From positions 83,546-147,545 of the forward strand of contig NZ_QEPT01000006.1 of assembly GCF_003252755.1 (NCBI RefSeq): a stretch of DNA of 64,000 bases, read 5' to 3'. The first letter of the stretch is position 1; each line of letters begins with the position of its first letter. The notes beneath the pieces were generated by a model. That model searched no databases. It was not told where the DNA came from and was given only the letters and a program-made list of their open reading frames with translations. This stretch comes from Haemophilus parainfluenzae (lineage in GTDB: Bacteria > Pseudomonadota > Gammaproteobacteria > Enterobacterales > Pasteurellaceae). Below, one piece after another: positions 60,161 to 64,000 of the stretch. The position numbers and the translations under genes were made by a program.

Positions 60161-62001
60161 CTTGCCTCCTTTTTTAATTTTTGTGCAATTTCCGAACGTA
60201 ATGATTTTAACCCATTTTTCTTACTATAGGGTATCTGTTTTGTGATGAAATAATCTCGCATTAAAGGACAATCTTTTTCATCTAAATTCATTAAAAATCG
60301 ACGAATTGCCGGCAAAGCGGAAGCTAAAGTGCGGTGAAAATAAGCGAAGTTTTTTAGGCTTAACCAATCTCCATCAAGCAATTCCCAATCTACTGATGTG
60401 GTATTAAATTCCTGAGCAAGTGGATGGAAAGACAAAGGCATATTCCGTTGAAAAGATTGCTTTGCTTCTCTTTCTAATTCAATCCCTTGTGCAGAAAGCC
60501 CTTTTAGAGCGATAGCTGAATAACAACCACTACTCGCCTCTAAATGCTCGCCTAAATGAACAAGAGAAAAACCACATTTCTGCCAAAACTGAGCCAGTTC
60601 TTTGGTATAACCAAAACTCACTGATAAATAATCCATATCGGCATTTTGTGTGATATATTCAATGAGTTGTGTACCTATACCATGCTGCTGCCACATAGGC
60701 TGAACCGCAATTCTCGAAATACGTAAAGAATGCAATTCACAAGCCTTTTGTTGTTGAGCATGAAAACAAAGTGCTTGAGGCACGAGATTGCCTTTCGGGC
60801 GTCTACTACCTTGTTGAATAGCTTCAATGAGGGCTGAATCTTCAATCCCACCTTCTTTTAATGCCCAAACTGTGCCTAGTAAATTTTGCTCACTTTCAGC
60901 AGTAAAAAAGCACTGTAAATTGGCATCAAATAATCGCCGTAGATCTAATGGTGATGTACGATAATGAGCTAATGTCATCAAGCCATAGAATTGGGGCAAT
61001 GAAGAAAGTATTTCCTCTTGTGAGCGTTCAGTGATTTGGCATATTTTGCTTTTATCGTATGGCGTTTGTTTAAAATCATCCTCTATATTCAATAATAAAA
61101 GCTCATCAATAAATGCCTCTAAAACATCATCTTTAGACCAACGTAGCGGTTCAATAAGCTCAAAGTCAGAAAAAGTGCGGTTAATTTTTTGCTTAAATTT
61201 AAGCTCAAAACCTCGTCCTGTTCCCTCATAACTATGGATGGTTGTCGTAAATAAAATATGCTTAAAATGCTGGGAAAAATCGCTAAGTTGAGCAATCGGC
61301 AGCATTGCCGCCTCATCAACAAAAAGCCAAGCATTTTCAGAAAAAGAAGGATCATTTTGCAAAGCAAGGAAAAGCGCATCTGGTGCAATAAAGATAATCT
61401 CTTTTTGTGAAAATTCAGCCAAAATTTTAACCGCACTTTTATTCGGTGCGGTGAGGTAAATTTTAGTATCCAGTTGATTCGCTAATAAGCCTGCTAGAGC
61501 TGATTTCCCTCTTCCTCGTTTGGCAGTAAGAAAGTAGAGCTCGGATTCTTTTTGTAAGATTTGCTCAATGATTTTCTGCTGATCTAAGGTTGCGTTGTGA
61601 TTGACAAATAATTGCTGAAAAGTGCGGCCAAATTTTAAATCATTTTGATAATAAAGAACGGGGAAACCATATTTATGAATACAATGCTTAAAATATGTCA
61701 TAAATCTTGGCGTAGCAATTGTCTCAATCGAACCTGACCAACGAAGACTATCTTCATCTAATTGAGAATGAAGTTTCTCCCAATTTGATAGCAAGACAAT
61801 TAAGGCACCATTAATTTTCAATGTACCGGCCGCAATGGCGAGCGCCTCTAAATGGATACCTTTCCGCGCATCAAACAAGATCGTCTCAAACTCTTGCCCA
61901 AGAAGATTTTGAATTTTAGAAAACTCATTAATGATCAAGGTATTTACCGGCAAATGAGACGGCATATTCTCACTGATCAAAATTTGAAAATGACGTGTCA
62001 T
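60157..62001 (-). CDS. tmcA: tRNA(Met) cytidine acetyltransferase TmcA
   Basis: TmcA acetylates the wobble cytidine of elongator tRNA-Met, using acetyl-CoA and ATP. The 614-residue protein has an N-terminal DUF1726 domain, an RNA-helicase-like ATPase with Walker A AKRGRGKSALAGLLA (about 158-172) and DEAAM, and a GNAT acetyltransferase domain (IAVQPMWQQHGIGTQLI, about 426-442). It is somewhat shorter than E. coli TmcA (671). It starts 3 bp after arcB. Confidence 0.94.
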   Translation of the reverse strand: MTRHFQILISENMPSHLPVNTLIINEFSKIQNLLGQEFETILFDARKGIHLEALAIAAGTLKINGALIVLLSNWEKLHSQLDEDSLRWSGSIETIATPRFMTYFKHCIHKYGFPVLYYQNDLKFGRTFQQLFVNHNATLDQQKIIEQILQKESELYFLTAKRGRGKSALAGLLANQLDTKIYLTAPNKSAVKILAEFSQKEIIFIAPDALFLALQNDPSFSENAWLFVDEAAMLPIAQLSDFSQHFKHILFTTTIHSYEGTGRGFELKFKQKINRTFSDFELIEPLRWSKDDVLEAFIDELLLLNIEDDFKQTPYDKSKICQITERSQEEILSSLPQFYGLMTLAHYRTSPLDLRRLFDANLQCFFTAESEQNLLGTVWALKEGGIEDSALIEAIQQGSRRPKGNLVPQALCFHAQQQKACELHSLRISRIAVQPMWQQHGIGTQLIEYITQNADMDYLSVSFGYTKELAQFWQKCGFSLVHLGEHLEASSGCYSAIALKGLSAQGIELEREAKQSFQRNMPLSFHPLAQEFNTTSVDWELLDGDWLSLKNFAYFHRTLASALPAIRRFLMNLDEKDCPLMRDYFITKQIPYSKKNGLKSLRSEIAQKLKKEAR

Positions 62002-62004
62002 GAA

Positions 62005-63771
62005 TTATTTTTCTAAATAGGCTTCTAATTCAGCTAAATTTTTAGGCCATTCATTACTGAGTTGCGTTATCCATGAAGCAATATCGGATGTCCAATCCGG
62101 TAATGAGGTATCTTGAGCCTGTTTTGCGATATTTTGAACATTAACAAGTCCTACCGAGGCGGCTGCACCTTTAATTTTATGTGCGACATCTGACACGTTT
62201 TGTTTCATATCCGTGTTTGCTAGATAATCCTCATAAGCTGTTTCTAATTCATCTAAATAAATTGGCATCCATTGTTTAAATAACGCCACATTAGCTTTCG
62301 CTTGAGATTTTCCGATTAACTCAATAAGTGAAATATTGATGCCTTCTTGAACTTGAGGAGTTTCTTCTTCATCAGAGATACATTCAATATCATCGCCTAA
62401 AAAAGTTTTAAAGCACTGACGTAACTCAACCAAAGAAAGGGGCTTGCGCAATACGCCATCCATTCCCTGTTCTTGATATTCTTCTTCACTGTGCATCACG
62501 TTCGCTGTAAAGGCAATTAAAGGTGGGAGAAAATCATAAATCCCTTCTTCGTAGTTTTTACGTAGATAGTATGCAATATCAAAACCTGACATATCTGGCA
62601 ACTTAATATCAAGAAAAACAATATCATAAGTATTTTTCTCAAATAATTGGATAGCCTGTTCACCATTCATGGCAACGTCAACATAATGACCTTGCTTTTC
62701 AAGAATGCTTTTGGCCACAACCACATTCAATTCAACGTCTTCTACTAATAAAATAGAAAGATGCTGCATAGCTTTTTCTGCATTTCCCTCATGAGCTTGT
62801 GCTTGTTCAGCAATGATCGTTAAGTAAAAGGTTGAACCTTTGTCCAATTCACTTTCAACCGTTAAATCCCCTTGCATTAACTGCGCAAGATTCTTAGAAA
62901 TCGCAAGACCGATGCCACTTCCTGCAGAACGGTGAATATTATCTTTAACCTGATAATACATGGTAAAAATCTTATCTAATTCACAAGGTGCAATACCCGC
63001 TCCTGTATCAGTAACACTAAATTGATACTGATTATTTTGCATTTTCTGCACCTTTAGAACCACTTCTCCTTTATCAGTGAATTTGACGGCATTACTAATT
63101 AGATTCCAAAGAATTTGGCTAAGGCGAGCACGATCGAGATAAAGCCAATTAGGTAAATTATCATCCAGTTTTAAAGAAAATTTTAGCCCTTTTTGTTCAG
63201 CCATCAAGGTACCAAAATTATAAAAATCATTAAGTAGTGAATGAAAATCACAAGGCTGAATATTTAATTCGATTCGTTTGGAGTCGATCTTATCTAAATC
63301 AATAATATCACTAAAAATATGACCTAAACTGACCGCACTTAGATTAATTGTATTGAGGTAATTTTGTTGTTGTTCTGTTAATTTATCATCTAATAGAATT
63401 CGACTAAGACCAATAATCCCATTTAAAGGCGTACGTAATTCATGACTAATCGTTGCAAGTAAGGTGCTTTTATCACGGCTATTTTTTTCCAATCGAGCTA
63501 GCGTTTTAGAGAGTTCTAAACGGGAACGCTCTAATCGTTCAACAAGCAGCGTAAAAAAATAAATAACAAAAGGAGCGGTAAATAAACCAAAAGTAATTGA
63601 GCGAGCAATGTCACTCCAGTGAATCCCATCACTAAGGAGGGTGCTTAATAAGATTTGTATACAGATAGCTAAAATCGCAAGAATAGCGATACCAAGTAAA
63701 GAGAAACGAACTCGACCTAATCGAATAACCCAATCAACATAACGTTGCGCAAAATATCTAAAGTTTTTCAT
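62005..63771 (-). CDS. arcB: Aerobic respiration control sensor ArcB
   Basis: ArcB is a membrane sensor kinase that signals anaerobic redox state to ArcA. The 588-residue protein has two N-terminal helices (about 20-45, 58-77), a HisKA/HATPase core with phospho-His in ATISHELRTPLNG (about residue 109), a receiver domain with Asp in VFLDIKLPD (about residue 389), and an Hpt domain with His in VAHKIKGAAAS. The linker between membrane and kinase is short, without the PAS domain and redox cysteines of E. coli ArcB (778 residues). The arcA gene is not in the window. Confidence 0.92.
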   Translation of the reverse strand: MKNFRYFAQRYVDWVIRLGRVRFSLLGIAILAILAICIQILLSTLLSDGIHWSDIARSITFGLFTAPFVIYFFTLLVERLERSRLELSKTLARLEKNSRDKSTLLATISHELRTPLNGIIGLSRILLDDKLTEQQQNYLNTINLSAVSLGHIFSDIIDLDKIDSKRIELNIQPCDFHSLLNDFYNFGTLMAEQKGLKFSLKLDDNLPNWLYLDRARLSQILWNLISNAVKFTDKGEVVLKVQKMQNNQYQFSVTDTGAGIAPCELDKIFTMYYQVKDNIHRSAGSGIGLAISKNLAQLMQGDLTVESELDKGSTFYLTIIAEQAQAHEGNAEKAMQHLSILLVEDVELNVVVAKSILEKQGHYVDVAMNGEQAIQLFEKNTYDIVFLDIKLPDMSGFDIAYYLRKNYEEGIYDFLPPLIAFTANVMHSEEEYQEQGMDGVLRKPLSLVELRQCFKTFLGDDIECISDEEETPQVQEGINISLIELIGKSQAKANVALFKQWMPIYLDELETAYEDYLANTDMKQNVSDVAHKIKGAAASVGLVNVQNIAKQAQDTSLPDWTSDIASWITQLSNEWPKNLAELEAYLEK

Positions 63772-63837
63772 GGTTTATATTGAGAAATAAAAATTGAGAT
63801 CATTCTATATAATTTTTAATAAAAATCCATAAACAAA

Positions 63838-63863
63838 AACCCCAAGCCATTTAGCTCGGGGTT
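63838..63863 (-). terminator. rRNA operon terminator
   Basis: On the minus strand AACCCCGAGC pairs with GCTTGGGGTT, followed by T residues, just after 5S rRNA. Confidence 0.88.
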
Positions 63864-63875
63864 CTACATTCACTA

Positions 63876-63990
63876 CCTGGCGGTGTCCTACTCTCACATG
63901 GGGAAGCCCCACACTACCATCGGCGCATCGGCGTTTCACTTCTGAGTTCGGTATGGGGTCAGGTGGGACCACCGCTCTATCGCCGCCAGG
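63876..63990 (-). rRNA. rrf: 5S ribosomal RNA
   Basis: The 115-nt segment has the 5S pattern: matching ends CCTGGCGGCG and CGCCAGG form the outer stem, and the interior includes the conserved CCGAACTCAGAAGTGAAACG-type loop and the CCCCATGTGAGAGTAGG arm. It is on the minus strand, so the 23S and 16S genes should lie beyond the right edge. Ends are within a few bases. Confidence 0.95.
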
Positions 63991-64000
63991 ATTATTCCTT

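Overview
The window looks like chromosome of a Haemophilus species, most likely H. parainfluenzae or a close relative. The grounds are: many copies of the Haemophilus-type DNA uptake signal (core AAGTGCGGT), often as inverted pairs acting as terminators; a base composition of about 38-40% GC; and Pasteurellaceae gene neighbourhoods such as rsmI/lpoA/yraN/diaA/dolP, pgpB/ribA and nagK/agcS. Species assignment is inference, since no search was run.

Layout. 1-5.8 kb: tldD (cut by the window edge), rsmI and the lpoA-yraN-diaA-dolP cell-envelope cluster. 6-10.4 kb: class Ia ribonucleotide reductase nrdA/nrdB behind tandem NrdR boxes, split by a very AT-rich GIY-YIG-like gene. 10.7-13.6 kb: lysS, then a MetE-like methionine synthase with a MetJ operator. 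13.66-17.47 kb: a complete ISL3-family transposon carrying merR-merA, with terminal inverted repeats and an exact 8-bp target duplication. 17.5-36.2 kb: patatin-like lipoprotein, fbp, lptG/lptF, pepA, a YafD-like protein, ytfE, an LTA-synthase-like protein, malic enzyme, a DUF1919 protein, rsuA-bcr, catalase hktE, agcS and nagK. 36.4-46.8 kb: one 3469-residue trimeric autotransporter adhesin with collagen-like blocks. 47-56.4 kb: pgpB, ribA, a new 47-residue lipoprotein, queC behind a preQ1-I riboswitch, parE, a copper nitrite reductase, parC and gltS. 56.4-64 kb: mfd, a DUF5363 small protein, tmcA, arcB and 5S rRNA, the end of an rRNA operon lying beyond the window on the minus strand.

Themes. 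Several genes fit a facultative life at a mucosal surface: FNR and CRP boxes before fbp and ytfE, ArcB, nitrite reductase, YtfE iron-centre repair, and catalase with an OxyR-like site. Accessory insertions stand out against a conserved backbone: the mercury transposon, the nrdA/nrdB intruder, the nitrite reductase inside the parE-parC pair, and the giant adhesin. I added two small genes below 60 codons and moved several starts to ATG codons with a Shine-Dalgarno sequence (dolP, ytfE, yafD-like, maeB, hktE, nirK); mfd was moved to its ATG without one.
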